Below, piece by piece: positions 50,857 to 58,882 of a stretch of DNA of 64,000 nt; within the stretch, counting starts at the first letter, position 1; each line of letters starts with the position of its first letter. The DNA is taken from NCBI GenBank assembly GCA_028286285.1, contig JAQBRV010000001.1, positions 163,156 to 227,155 on the forward strand, written 5' to 3'. Origin of the DNA: Candidatus Saccharimonadota bacterium (GTDB lineage: Bacteria > Patescibacteriota > Saccharimonadia > Saccharimonadales > Saccharimonadaceae). Both the position numbers and the translations under genes were made by a program. A model generated the notes under the pieces. That model saw only the letters and a program-made list of their open reading frames with translations, was not told the DNA's origin and made no database searches.

Positions 50857-51507
50857 GTGGCGGATAAAAAGCGAGTCAAGAAGAATATAAAGCAATTGCA
50901 ACGCATTAAGACGTGGCAACTTGTTATTGTCTTGCTGCTGACGATCCTGATTGCGGCCACATTCTTACGTCTCAATAACATCGGCATGCTCGAACGGCGT
51001 GACGCAGTCTATGCTGCCGACAAGGCCGGCGACAGTGAAATATTGAAAAATAGGTTGTACGATTTGCAACGCTACGTTAGCGCCCATATGAACGCCAATC
51101 CAGACAAGATTGCGCTCGAAGGCCAGTATGAGCGCGATAGTCAGAGAGCCAAAGCACTGGCTGAGGCGGCTGGCAGTAATAATCCCAACGGCAATGTCTA
51201 CCAAAAAGCGGCTGATGTCTGTGACCCAATTGGTCGCGCTCAGGGCTGGCGCTGGCCTGACCCCCGTTATATTGCCTGCGTTGATGCCGAACTCAGCAAA
51301 TATCCGGCGACTACTGGATCCGCTCAGACCATTCAGTTACCCGACGTCAACCTGTATTACCATAGCTTCGTTTCGCCCCTCTGGTCACCTGATTTTGCTG
51401 GCTGGTCGGTCATCATATGTGCTGTCATCGTGGTTATGATCATCGCTCGCATTGTCGGGCTATTGGTACTACGCGCCATGCTCCGGCAGCACTTTCGGTC
51501 GATTTAG
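50857..51507 (+). CDS. Two-span membrane protein with outer domain, unknown
   Basis: 216 residues from a GTG start. A basic start, a membrane span at about 21-42, an outer domain of about 120 residues (LYDLQRYVSAHMNANPDKIA, ADVCDPIGRAQGWRWPDPRY with two cysteines) and a second span at about 183-205. The signature has the appearance of a lineage-conserved protein. No function claimed. It has its own gap upstream without a clear promoter. Confidence 0.6.
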   Translation: MADKKRVKKNIKQLQRIKTWQLVIVLLLTILIAATFLRLNNIGMLERRDAVYAADKAGDSEILKNRLYDLQRYVSAHMNANPDKIALEGQYERDSQRAKALAEAAGSNNPNGNVYQKAADVCDPIGRAQGWRWPDPRYIACVDAELSKYPATTGSAQTIQLPDVNLYYHSFVSPLWSPDFAGWSVIICAVIVVMIIARIVGLLVLRAMLRQHFRSI

Positions 51508-51509
51508 TG

Positions 51510-51538
51510 TTGACAGTGCGCTCTCGGGGCGGTACTCT
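51510..51538 (+). promoter_or_regulatory. Promoter of the 68-residue conserved protein
   Basis: TTGACA (51510-51515), 17-base spacer, TACTCT (51533-51538). AGGAGG follows 16 bases before the ATG, so this gene has a true leader and a strong ribosome binding site, in contrast to most genes here. Confidence 0.7.
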
Positions 51539-51574
51539 AGCCATTGTAAGAACTAATAGGAGGTATAAGACCAT

Positions 51575-51781
51575 ATGGCTTACAAGCACACAAACTCAAA
51601 AGGTATTACATATTACCTGCACAGCACTGAAGTAACACTTCGTGGTGGCAAGCCACAAACAATCTACTTTTTCGCTAAAGTAGAGAAAAACGCAAAGGGA
51701 CACCCAGTTGACCTACCAGAAGACCGCGTTGTAAAAGAAAACCCACGCAACGGTTTCTTGACTGTTAGCAAGAAAAAATAA
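51575..51781 (+). CDS. Small basic soluble protein, unknown
   Basis: 68 residues: THSKG-like YKHTNSKGITYYLHSTEVTL, then RGGKPQTIYFFAKVE and basic end SKKK. It appears compact, beta-rich and nucleic-acid-protein-like in charge, but no family is recognised with confidence. It has a near-consensus promoter, AGGAGG and a strong terminator, which suggests high expression as a stand-alone unit. Frequent lysine and clean codon choice support this. Confidence 0.7.
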   Translation: MAYKHTNSKGITYYLHSTEVTLRGGKPQTIYFFAKVEKNAKGHPVDLPEDRVVKENPRNGFLTVSKKK

Positions 51782-51840
51782 TATTGCACCATAAGCACGT
51801 TTGGTGATACACTCGTATCAAACAAACAGGTGCTAAAAAT

Positions 51841-51864
51841 GCCCCCCTCCCGGGGGCTTTTTTT
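51841..51864 (+). terminator. Strong Rho-independent terminator
   Basis: GCCCCC and GGGGGC around CTCCC followed by seven T, 60 bases after the small basic gene. Confidence 0.9.
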
Positions 51865-51865
51865 G

Positions 51866-51954
51866 ATAGAGCTGGCAAATCGAGCGACAATAAATGCTTG
51901 CGTTTATTTCCGAGGTGACCCAGCTCTATTTCTCCTTTTGCTACAAAAGGAGAA
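51866..51954 (+). promoter_or_regulatory. Highly structured element before the ABC exporter, candidate RNA regulator
   Basis: Three nested or adjacent stems: P1 ATAGAGCTGG (51866-51875) with CCAGCTCTAT (51920-51929), 10 bp exact; inside it P2 AATAAATG/CGTTTATT (51889-51908) closing a CTTG tetraloop; directly after P1, P3 TTCTCCTTTTG (51930-51940) with CAAAAGGAGAA (51944-51954), 11 bp exact. P3 hides an AAAGGAG sequence. It lies 45-134 bases before the ABC ATPase ATG. It may be an attenuator, leader sensor, or DNA repeat; no known class was matched. Confidence 0.5.
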
Positions 51955-51999
51955 GCTAGCTAGCGTTTTTATCCCGTGATGATGATAGAATGGATATAT

Positions 52000-52761
52000 A
52001 TGACAGACATGGTAACAGTAAAAGATTTGAAAAAGCGTTATGGTGACAAACAAGCAGTCGATGGAGTTAGCTTCAGCGTCAAGAAAGGTGAAATCTTCGG
52101 CATTCTCGGGCCAAACGGGGCAGGCAAGACTACCACACTTGAGATGATGGAAACACTGCGACCAATCGACAGTGGTAGTGTGACGATTGATGGTATTAAC
52201 GTAGCTGACGATCCGCAGAAGATTAAGTATCTTATCGGCGTCCAGCCCCAGTCGCCGGCGTTCCAAGACAAGACCAAGCTCAAAGAGATTATTGAAATGT
52301 TCGCCGCAGCCTACGGCGAGAAAGTTGATGTCATGCAATTTCTGCGCGATGTTGATTTGGAAGAAAAGGCTGATAGCTACGTCGAGAGTCTATCTGGTGG
52401 CCAGAAACAGCGGGTAAGTATTACGACCGCTCTCGTACACGGCCCGAAGGTGTTCTTCCTCGACGAGCCGACCACTGGACTTGATCCGCAGGCACGCCGT
52501 CACCTCTGGGAGTTGATTGAAAAAGTCCGCTCCAAGGGAATTAGTGTCATCATGACAACCCACTACATGGATGAAGCCGAAATACTATGCGACCGCATCG
52601 CGGTGATGGATGACGGCAAGATCGTGGCGATTGATACGCCAAAAAATCTCGTCAAGGCACTGCTGAAACGTGGCTTCAAGAAAGAACAACATGTCGAGCA
52701 AGCCAACTTGGAAGATGTCTTCATCGACCTAACCGGAAAAGGATTGAGGGAGAGTCAATAA
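52000..52761 (+). CDS. ABC-2 exporter ATP-binding protein
   Basis: 253 residues. [13 protein letters not shown] is the Walker [15 protein letters not shown] the ABC signature, [14 protein letters not shown] the Walker B and D-loop, and TTHYMDEAE the switch. The C-terminal 40 residues end in a short [17 protein letters not shown] tail as in DrrA-type ATPases. It powers the membrane partner encoded 1 bp downstream. Start 52000 is preferred; earlier ATGs at 51976 add a tract that overlaps the -10-like TAGAAT. Confidence 0.92.
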   Translation: MTDMVTVKDLKKRYGDKQAVDGVSFSVKKGEIFGILGPNGAGKTTTLEMMETLRPIDSGSVTIDGINVADDPQKIKYLIGVQPQSPAFQDKTKLKEIIEMFAAAYGEKVDVMQFLRDVDLEEKADSYVESLSGGQKQRVSITTALVHGPKVFFLDEPTTGLDPQARRHLWELIEKVRSKGISVIMTTHYMDEAEILCDRIAVMDDGKIVAIDTPKNLVKALLKRGFKKEQHVEQANLEDVFIDLTGKGLRESQ

Positions 52762-52762
52762 T

Positions 52763-53872
52763 ATGAAGCGTTCACTTTTCACCGTCCTTGTTCTGTTCAA
52801 GATCAACACTCGCCGTTTCTTTAGGGATAAACTAGCCATCTTCTTTACGATTGGTTTCCCGCTCATCTTCCTCTTCGTATTTGGGGGGCTCAACAGTGGC
52901 AACAAGGACGTCTCGTTCAACGTTGCTCTGATCAATCAATCAGATAGCTCATTTGCGAAAGATTTTGTCAAACAAGCAACAGACAGTAAGGTTTTGAAGG
53001 TTAATCCCGAGGTGACGGATCTTACTGAGGCCAAAGAAAAGATGAGTCGTTCCGAAATCGATGCTACGATCATCCTGCCTGCCCAATTTGGTGACACGCA
53101 AGCGCGTGCTCAGTTCCCGAGTGGTGAGGCGAAAATTCTCTACACCCAGAATAACCAGCAGTCAGCCACGGCACTGTCCTCGATCCTCGATGCTCAGTTC
53201 AAGCAAATCAACGCTAAATTTGTAAAGAACGAAACACCATTCTCGGTCACGACCGAACAGATCAATGAGCGTAGCCTGTCGCCGTTCGATTATGCCTTTT
53301 CGGGACTACTTGGGTTTGCCATCATCGGTATGGGTATCTTCGGACCGGTCAATATCTTTCCTGAACTCAAAAAGATGGGGATTCTGCGTCGGCTCAGCAC
53401 AACACCACTACGGGTCTGGCAATACTTCCTCGCCACTATGATCGGCCAAGCCGTAATCGGGCTACTGGCGCTCGCGGTTATGTTTGCGGTCGCAATCGCC
53501 GTCTTCCACCTGGAGGTAGTAGGAAACTACTTTGAGCTCACGCTGTTCTTAGTGATCGGCATCATCCTCATCCTCGGTATTGGGCTAGCGCTCGGTGGCT
53601 GGGCTAAGAACGAACGCCAAGCTGCGCCGCTGTCTAACATTATTGTCTTTCCAATGATGTTCCTATCCGGCACCTTCTTCCCGCGTTTCCTTATGCCAGA
53701 ATGGCTCCAGAGCGTCTCAGCGCTGTTGCCACTGACCCCTGTTATTGATGGCATTCGTCTGATCGCCACCGAAGGTAAACACTTCGTTGATATCTTGCCA
53801 CAACTCGGCCTGATCGGCATCTGGATGGTGATTATTTATGCCATCGCCTTCAAAGTCTTCCGCTGGGAGTAA
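52763..53872 (+). CDS. ABC-2 type permease
   Basis: 369 residues: a membrane span at about 20-42, a large outer domain (about 45-175), then five spans. The LGFAIIGMGIFGPVNIFPELKKMGILRRLSTTPL segment (quoted only as its ends: LGFAIIG and RRLSTTP) is the ABC2_membrane signature near residue 185, and PMMFLSGTFFPRFLMP near 295 is the ABC-2 family motif. With the ATPase it should export a drug, lipid or polymer. Substrate unknown. Gene order and the 1-bp gap mark an operon. Confidence 0.9.
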   Translation: MKRSLFTVLVLFKINTRRFFRDKLAIFFTIGFPLIFLFVFGGLNSGNKDVSFNVALINQSDSSFAKDFVKQATDSKVLKVNPEVTDLTEAKEKMSRSEIDATIILPAQFGDTQARAQFPSGEAKILYTQNNQQSATALSSILDAQFKQINAKFVKNETPFSVTTEQINERSLSPFDYAFSGLLGFAIIGMGIFGPVNIFPELKKMGILRRLSTTPLRVWQYFLATMIGQAVIGLLALAVMFAVAIAVFHLEVVGNYFELTLFLVIGIILILGIGLALGGWAKNERQAAPLSNIIVFPMMFLSGTFFPRFLMPEWLQSVSALLPLTPVIDGIRLIATEGKHFVDILPQLGLIGIWMVIIYAIAFKVFRWE

Positions 53873-53885
53873 CCCCGGTTAGTCA

Positions 53886-53914
53886 TTGACTTTTGTTCGC
53901 GCTTATGGTATATA
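53886..53914 (+). promoter_or_regulatory. Leaderless-type promoter of the 264-residue protein
   Basis: TTGACT (53886-53891), 17-base spacer, TATATA (53909-53914), six bases, ATG 53921. Confidence 0.6.
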
Positions 53915-53920
53915 TGGGGT

Positions 53921-54715
53921 ATGGCAGAACTATTGGAATATAGTCATGATACCCCACCCGTCGTTATGGATGACGAGGGTAATATTCGTAACCTGGCTGA
54001 TTATCCAGATGACTTCGAATTATCTCCAGAGACCCCATCGTCAGAGCCTGTCCTCGAAGAACTACCGCGCCCTGATTATCCAAAACCGAGAGAAGTTATG
54101 CCTCTTGCGCACCCATCATCTATAGAAGAAAACAAGCGACGCATAACAAATACAGATCTAGCCCGGGCTGCTATTACTGAACGGCAGCTAACGGCGTACG
54201 AAGAATACGGTGGGGGCATTCGTCAAATCGACGAGTATGAAGAACGTGACTTGCCGCGATATCGGCCACTTGATGATATCATCCGCGGGAGTGAACCTTG
54301 GCAAACAGAGATTTACGATGCCGTTGAGCGATTTGGTATCAATGAGTTGCCCCTCGAAAAATACGAAGCAATGGGTGATGCACAGCGACTTCATTTCACA
54401 CTTCACTTCGCTAATTTTTACAATGCGATTACACGGCATATTAAGCTGATTAAGCTTGAGGATAAGAGCGCCGAGCAGGACATGCTTCTTGCACGTCGAT
54501 ATGGTAATGACCGAACGGAGTTCGAACTTCTTGCCTATAGCGCACGTCTAGAGGCCTTGAAGCAGGCTATGGACAAAACGGGTATTCCATCCGCTGTTAC
54601 TGCGGACTTGACCCCACGGAAAGAAAAGGTGAGCAAGAATATAAACTACTGGGACTATCAAATTGGATTTAAACTAAAACCAGATGGCTCTAAACAACCA
54701 CGGTCAATAAAATAA
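53921..54715 (+). CDS. Acidic soluble protein, unknown
   Basis: 264 residues, acidic and proline-rich at the N-terminus (PDDFELSPETPSSEPVLEEL), a helical middle (AQRLHFTLHFANFYNAITRHIKLIK) and a basic end. No membrane span, signal or known domain was seen. It is a single gene with its own promoter and a 15-bp terminator hairpin. The middle could be an all-helical domain that binds a partner, but this is guesswork. Confidence 0.6.
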   Translation: MAELLEYSHDTPPVVMDDEGNIRNLADYPDDFELSPETPSSEPVLEELPRPDYPKPREVMPLAHPSSIEENKRRITNTDLARAAITERQLTAYEEYGGGIRQIDEYEERDLPRYRPLDDIIRGSEPWQTEIYDAVERFGINELPLEKYEAMGDAQRLHFTLHFANFYNAITRHIKLIKLEDKSAEQDMLLARRYGNDRTEFELLAYSARLEALKQAMDKTGIPSAVTADLTPRKEKVSKNINYWDYQIGFKLKPDGSKQPRSIK

Positions 54716-54747
54716 AGAATGGCAGATCAAACGATCTGCCATTCTTT
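54714..54747 (+). terminator. 15-bp perfect hairpin terminator
   Basis: Arms at 54714-54728 and 54733-54747 are exact inverted copies (AAAGAATGGCAGATC) with AAAC between. It overlaps the stop codon. The T-run is short (CTTT), so termination may need help or it may also protect the 3' end. Confidence 0.65.
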
Positions 54748-54812
54748 ATGGCGATTCTACGTTACTATAGTTCTATGTCGAGGCAGGCAGAGAGGCCAGG
54801 GTCTTAAACAGC

Positions 54813-54843
54813 AAAAAAGCCCCGCGATCATCCGCGAGGCTTT
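54813..54843 (-). terminator. Terminator of the minus-strand unknown gene
   Basis: On the minus strand GCCTCGCG and CGCGGGGC pair with one mismatch around GATGAT, followed by six T. Confidence 0.8.
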
Positions 54844-54877
54844 CTGCTTCGAGCGGGTGAGGGGGGCTGAAGAACAG

Positions 54878-55318
54878 CTATGAGGCGCGTGCCGGGCGCC
54901 GCCTTGACTCCGCGATTGGTGTCAGTTCGGTGTACGAGAGATCAGTGTGGATCGTGCTCCGAACTGAGGTGATCGCGATCACGTTGCCGATGCTCACGAT
55001 GCGACCGATGTATTCCTGACTCACGAGAGTCAGTTCCAGACATCTGTCATCCCGCCCGATTCTCACGTAGAAACCGGCATGAGAACGCTCAGGGACGGGT
55101 GTTGCCAACTCGGTCAACGCACCTGGTGCGCGTTGGTGGTCGAGCCAGTACAGCTCTTCGTAGTAGACCTTGTTCATGATGCAGTCGGCGCGGTTGACGT
55201 ACGCGACGATGACAGACTCCCCATTGCTGAGGGTTATCTGCAACCTATCTCTCGCGGGATCGAATGAATGATCCGGTTTGAAATCAGTCAGCTTCAAAGC
55301 ATGGTTTTCGAAGGGCAT
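54878..55318 (-). CDS. Soluble protein with strong ribosome binding site, unknown
   Basis: 146 residues, predicted beta-rich: RLQITLSNGESVIVAYV, GFYVRIGRDDRCLELTLV and GRIVSIGNVIAITSVRSTI. No family recognised. GGAGGTGA lies nine bases before the ATG, one of the best ribosome sites in the window, and composition is GC-richer than neighbours. A near-consensus promoter and own terminator make it an isolated cassette, so acquisition by transfer is possible. Confidence 0.6.
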   Translation of the reverse strand: MPFENHALKLTDFKPDHSFDPARDRLQITLSNGESVIVAYVNRADCIMNKVYYEELYWLDHQRAPGALTELATPVPERSHAGFYVRIGRDDRCLELTLVSQEYIGRIVSIGNVIAITSVRSTIHTDLSYTELTPIAESRRRPARAS

Positions 55319-55363
55319 CGCCCTTCACCTCCAAAAGTGGCAGTTGAAAAACGAGTACTCTAA

Positions 55364-55392
55364 ATTATCGTAGGAACAGCCGTCGAATGCAA
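55364..55392 (-). promoter_or_regulatory. Promoter of the 146-residue gene
   Basis: On the minus strand TTGCAT (55392-55387), 17-base spacer and GATAAT (55369-55364), with a leader of about 40 bases. Confidence 0.6.
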
Positions 55393-55410
55393 GCACGAGG
55401 GTTTATGGTG

Positions 55411-55448
55411 ATAAACAAAGAGCCCAGAACCAACTATGGTTCTGGGTT
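55411..55448 (-). terminator. Terminator after tRNA (minus strand)
   Basis: On the minus strand AACCCAGAACC pairs with GGTTCTGGGCT around ATAGTT, followed by CTTTGTTTAT. Confidence 0.7.
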
Positions 55449-55463
55449 CTAATGAAATTCTTT

Positions 55464-55539
55464 TGGTGGGGGTGGATGGAATTGAACCATCTACCAAGTG
55501 GTTATGAGCCGCCTGCTCTAACCGATGAGCTACACCCCC
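55464..55539 (-). tRNA. tRNA with CAT anticodon (elongator Met or Ile2)
   Basis: Acceptor GGGGGTG/CACCCCC, discriminator A, encoded CCA; D stem GCTC/GAGC; anticodon loop CTCATAA; T stem GATGG/CCATC with loop TTCAATT. The G1-C72 pair rules out initiator. The anticodon stem GGCGG/CCACT has a C29-A41 mismatch and G27-T43 wobble. Met versus Ile2 (lysidine) cannot be decided from sequence alone. Confidence 0.93.
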
Positions 55540-55592
55540 AACTCGGTACATTATAGCTCAGCAGGGGTAAATACGCTATAATGTAGCTGAAC

Positions 55593-56036
55593 ATGAAAAA
55601 AATAAACATCCGAAAACTTTACTATCATGTGCGCCACGATTACTTCACATTAAACAGCGTGGTGGTTGTCGTCGCGCTGTTGATTGCGGCCAGCTGGGCG
55701 TGGGGTTCGGTGGAAGTCATGCAACGCAACTATGACTTGCAAAAAGAAGTCGACGGCAAGGGTAGGGAACAGAAGCTCCTCGAGCTCGAGGCCGCCACGC
55801 TGACATTCGAACAGCGTTATTACAAGAGCGATGAATACAAAGAATTGGCGGTTCGTGAGCGGCTGGGTTTGGCTAAACCTGGCGAGAAAGTGTTGGTGCT
55901 TCCGCCCAATTCAGCTGCCGCACAACAAGCCGATGACCAAGTGCTACAGCGCCAGCCGACCCAAACAGTCCAGCCAAGCAATTTTCAACAATGGATGAAC
56001 TTCATTTTTGGCGGCAATTCGCGGAGCTTGCAATAA
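55593..56036 (+). CDS. FtsB/DivIC-like septum formation initiator
   Basis: 147 residues: a basic cytoplasmic start, one membrane span at about 22-45, a coiled coil (LQKEVDGKGREQKLLELEAATLTFEQR) and KSDEYKELAVRERLGLAKPGE, the end pattern of the DivIC/FtsB family in which ExxAR-like and G-x-x-x-PGE residues recur. It should join the divisome with FtsL and FtsQ/DivIB. The C-terminal Q-rich extension is longer than usual. A TATAAT lies ten bases upstream of the ATG. Neighbour tRNA genes are separate units. Confidence 0.87.
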   Translation: MKKINIRKLYYHVRHDYFTLNSVVVVVALLIAASWAWGSVEVMQRNYDLQKEVDGKGREQKLLELEAATLTFEQRYYKSDEYKELAVRERLGLAKPGEKVLVLPPNSAAAQQADDQVLQRQPTQTVQPSNFQQWMNFIFGGNSRSLQ

Positions 56037-56067
56037 GCGCCCACATCTGTTAATCTAGTATCTGTAT

Positions 56068-56146
<79 letters not shown>

Positions 56147-56153
56147 GAAAAAA

Positions 56154-56181
56154 CCCTCAGCCCTATGGCTGGGGATTTTTT
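56154..56181 (+). terminator. Terminator after tRNA-fMet
   Basis: CCCTCAGCC pairs with GGCTGGGG around CTAT, followed by ATTTTTT. Confidence 0.8.
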
Positions 56182-56210
56182 CTGCGCTGCACTTCGCCAA
56201 ATCCTGCCCC

Positions 56211-57584
56211 CTAAGCGAGTTTAGCAGCCGCGATCCGGACGACTTCGCTCCAGCTGAGGAAAGCGTGAGGTGTGGTAGCGAGTTCGCTGGCGGTCATGCC
56301 GTGGCGAACGGCTAGGGCGAGTTCGTGAATAATCTCGGCGGCGTGGGGAGCGACGACGGTGGCGCCGAGGATGACACCTTTTTTATCGGTAATAATCTTG
56401 CAGAAGCCATCGCGGAAGTCCGAGGTATTGCTGCGTGCGATCATATTGAGGGGCGCCATGGCCTTGTTGATGGCCAGGTCACGTTTCATGGCGTCGTCTT
56501 CGCTGAGGCCAACTGACGCGATGCCAGGGTAGGTAAACGTCAAGCGGGGTGTGCCGCTGTAGTTTGGTTTGATCTTTTCCTTGCGTAAGATATTATGTGC
56601 GGCCACGCGACTCTCGGTCAGAGCCGTGTGAGTGTGGGAGCTGTGTCCCAGCACATCGCCAGCGGCAAAAATGTGGCGGGCGCTCGTCTGGAGATATTCG
56701 TTGACGTCGATACCTTGCGCCGTGTAGGCAACACTGGCGTTTTCCAGACCGATATCAACCATCGGACGACGGCCAGTCGCGACCAGAATTTCGTCAACCA
56801 GGATTGATTTTTCGATATCACCCCGGTTGAACGTGACGCGCTTGGCAACGCCGTCTTTGACAACTGAGATGACGCGGGTTTGGGTCAGGGTAGTGACGCC
56901 TTTTCGTTCCTTGAGGATTCGTTCCATCAGGACGCCGACTTCTTCATCTTCCTGGGGTAGGATGCGAGCCGCGATTTCTACCAGGTAGACTTTGGTGCCA
57001 TAAATCGCCATTAACTGAGCCAACTCGACACCTGTCGTGCCACCACCAATGATCAGCAGTTTCTTCGGCGGGCGCATCAGGCTGTGCACTGAACGCGGGG
57101 TGAGGTATTTAACACTCTCTAAGCCAATGATGTCAGGCGCGACAACATGCGAGCCAGTCGCGATCAGAAAGTGTTTGGCAGAGAGATGCCGGCGGTTGAT
57201 GCTAATCTCGTTCGGGGAAAGGAAGTGGGCGGTACCATGAAAGGTATCAATCCCCTGTTGCTCATAATATTTGCGGTTATCCCCTGCTCCAGTTCGCTTG
57301 ATGGCCAGGTCTTTCCAGTTGATCAGGCTAGGGTAGTTGTAGCTGAGCATAGCCGAGCGAATGCCAAAGCGGGTGCCGTGCTTGGCTTCGTCGTAGAGCT
57401 GGGTCGCGTGCAACAGAGCCTTGATCGGCACATCGCCCCAGTTGGGCGACTCACCACCGAACATACCGGCTTCGATTACCGCCACACGTTTGCCGTTCTT
57501 GGCAGCGATACTGGCCGCCACGCTGCCACCAGCGCCACTGCCAATGACGATCAGGTCGTAGTTGTATGCTGTTTGTTTTACCAT
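56211..57584 (-). CDS. Class I pyridine nucleotide-disulfide oxidoreductase fold flavoprotein without redox cysteines
   Basis: 457 residues. IVIGSGAGGSVAA is the FAD-binding loop, LLIIGGGTTGVELAQ the NAD(P) loop, and IFAAGDVLGHS the FAD-phosphate site, followed by the dimerisation domain. Where lipoamide dehydrogenase has GGTCxNVGCxPSK, this protein has GGESPNWGDVPIK: both cysteines are replaced (S46 and D51). It therefore cannot use the disulfide relay and more likely is a hydride-transfer NAD(P)H oxidase or quinone-type reductase. Known relatives carry the SPNxGDVPxK variant. Substrate unknown. Confidence 0.88.
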   Translation of the reverse strand: MVKQTAYNYDLIVIGSGAGGSVAASIAAKNGKRVAVIEAGMFGGESPNWGDVPIKALLHATQLYDEAKHGTRFGIRSAMLSYNYPSLINWKDLAIKRTGAGDNRKYYEQQGIDTFHGTAHFLSPNEISINRRHLSAKHFLIATGSHVVAPDIIGLESVKYLTPRSVHSLMRPPKKLLIIGGGTTGVELAQLMAIYGTKVYLVEIAARILPQEDEEVGVLMERILKERKGVTTLTQTRVISVVKDGVAKRVTFNRGDIEKSILVDEILVATGRRPMVDIGLENASVAYTAQGIDVNEYLQTSARHIFAAGDVLGHSSHTHTALTESRVAAHNILRKEKIKPNYSGTPRLTFTYPGIASVGLSEDDAMKRDLAINKAMAPLNMIARSNTSDFRDGFCKIITDKKGVILGATVVAPHAAEIIHELALAVRHGMTASELATTPHAFLSWSEVVRIAAAKLA

Positions 57585-57725
57585 GGCGTCTATCGCTCCT
57601 TGTGTTTCCTTACTTTATAGCATAAACGGTATCAATCCGTCTAGTCAGCAGAAGGGTTAATTGCTTGCTTGAACATATTGGTGAGAATTAGTTCATCGAA
57701 CCTTGCAGTACTAAGCGGCATGACT

Positions 57726-58013
57726 TTAAAGCACCAACTTATGGTGCTTATACAAGTAGGCGGCTTCAGGCTGGAAGGCTTCGAGGTGGCGGGCAGCCAT
57801 GCGCCGCAGGTCAGCGGAGGTTACTTCTGGTTTGGTAGCACACCAGGCAGCCACAATGTCACAAATCATGTCAGCCAAGCGCTGAGCTTCGCCTTGGGGC
57901 GCTTGAACACTCAGACAAGCAGCATAGACACTGGCATGCAGTTTCGAGCGCTCGAAACGTTCACTGGGACGGCGGCCTTCACGTTTGATAATGTCAATTA
58001 AGGCATCGGACAT
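57726..58013 (-). CDS. Stand-alone ATP-cone-like protein
   Basis: 95 residues. RRPSERFERSKLHASVYAAC near the start and ADLRRMAARHLEAFQPEAAYLYKHHKLV at the end match the ATP-cone domain found in NrdR and ribonucleotide reductases (KLxxSI..AC, and YLYxxHR). No zinc ribbon is present, so it is not NrdR. It may sense adenine nucleotides. Its ATG overlaps by 1 bp the stop of a membrane protein gene, so the pair is coupled. Confidence 0.78.
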   Translation of the reverse strand: MSDALIDIIKREGRRPSERFERSKLHASVYAACLSVQAPQGEAQRLADMICDIVAAWCATKPEVTSADLRRMAARHLEAFQPEAAYLYKHHKLVL

Positions 58014-58735
58014 TACTGTATTCCCGTGGCGGTCATGGCAGCGACAACTTGCTGGACGTAGACGTAGAGACCCAGAACCATCAGTCCGCCGCCACCGACA
58101 AATTGCAAGAAATATTTATTATCTTCGCGCCATTTCTGGATCTGGCTAAGCTTGTGACCACTGCCGATGAGACCGGCTACAATCAGCAGGGAAAGCAGGG
58201 AAATGAAGGTATAGCCAGCTACGCCAACCAGCTGCCAGACGGGAGGTAATTGAACAAGGGCGAGTGAGGCTAGCAGGATTGGCCCAACGATGAAGAGTAG
58301 TTCGGCGATGACGCTACTGAGTCCCAGGCCAAATGCTTCACCGCTCAGGTGGGTGGCTTTGGTGCGCTCAGCCAAGTAGCTTGCCAAGCCGCGGGGGAGC
58401 CACAGTGATGTCCCCTGCTCTCTTCGATAGTAAAATGCCCACACCGCCACACCAAGTCCAATCAACAGCCCGCAAGTAATCGCCCAGATGAGTGGTGATA
58501 CGTCGCCGGTCGGGAAAAAGTTGAGTAGTGTTAGTGATACCATCGACACCAGCAGCATCGTCATTACGGCAGTGCCGATCAAGTAGCTCCCTGTCAGACG
58601 CAATAGTTTAGCGTGCGAGCGGTTTTTACCAATAGTATGGCTGCCAAGCAGCGTCAACACGCTCACGCCTAGCTGAAAACTGGCGTGGATAAGGGCTGCA
58701 ACCCCGATAATAATGAATGCGTCGAGAGTGTTCAT
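58013..58735 (-). CDS. Membrane protein, about six spans, paired with ATP-cone protein
   Basis: 240 residues with about six membrane spans and short loops; a charged segment follows span 3 (YYRREQGTSLWLPRG) and a basic loop before the last span (LSQIQKWREDNKY). No family was recognised. It overlaps the ATP-cone gene by 1 bp on the same strand. An ATP-sensed channel or transporter is a possible reading of the pair, unproved. Confidence 0.6.
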   Translation of the reverse strand: MNTLDAFIIIGVAALIHASFQLGVSVLTLLGSHTIGKNRSHAKLLRLTGSYLIGTAVMTMLLVSMVSLTLLNFFPTGDVSPLIWAITCGLLIGLGVAVWAFYYRREQGTSLWLPRGLASYLAERTKATHLSGEAFGLGLSSVIAELLFIVGPILLASLALVQLPPVWQLVGVAGYTFISLLSLLIVAGLIGSGHKLSQIQKWREDNKYFLQFVGGGGLMVLGLYVYVQQVVAAMTATGIQ

Positions 58736-58814
58736 GGTATTTGTTTTGTGGCCTGCCTCTGTATTATTTATACCATAAGCAGCTACAAAATACGAAGATT
58801 CTCACAAAAGGGTA

Positions 58815-58843
58815 TTGCTTTTTAATAACTTTTATGCTTAAAT
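58815..58843 (+). promoter_or_regulatory. Promoter of a 48-residue protein gene
   Basis: TTGCTT (58815-58820), 17-base spacer, TTAAAT (58838-58843), leaving a leader of about 35 bases. Confidence 0.5.
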
Positions 58844-58882
58844 AGATACATCAATCAATAAAACAAAAAGAAAGCAAATAAT

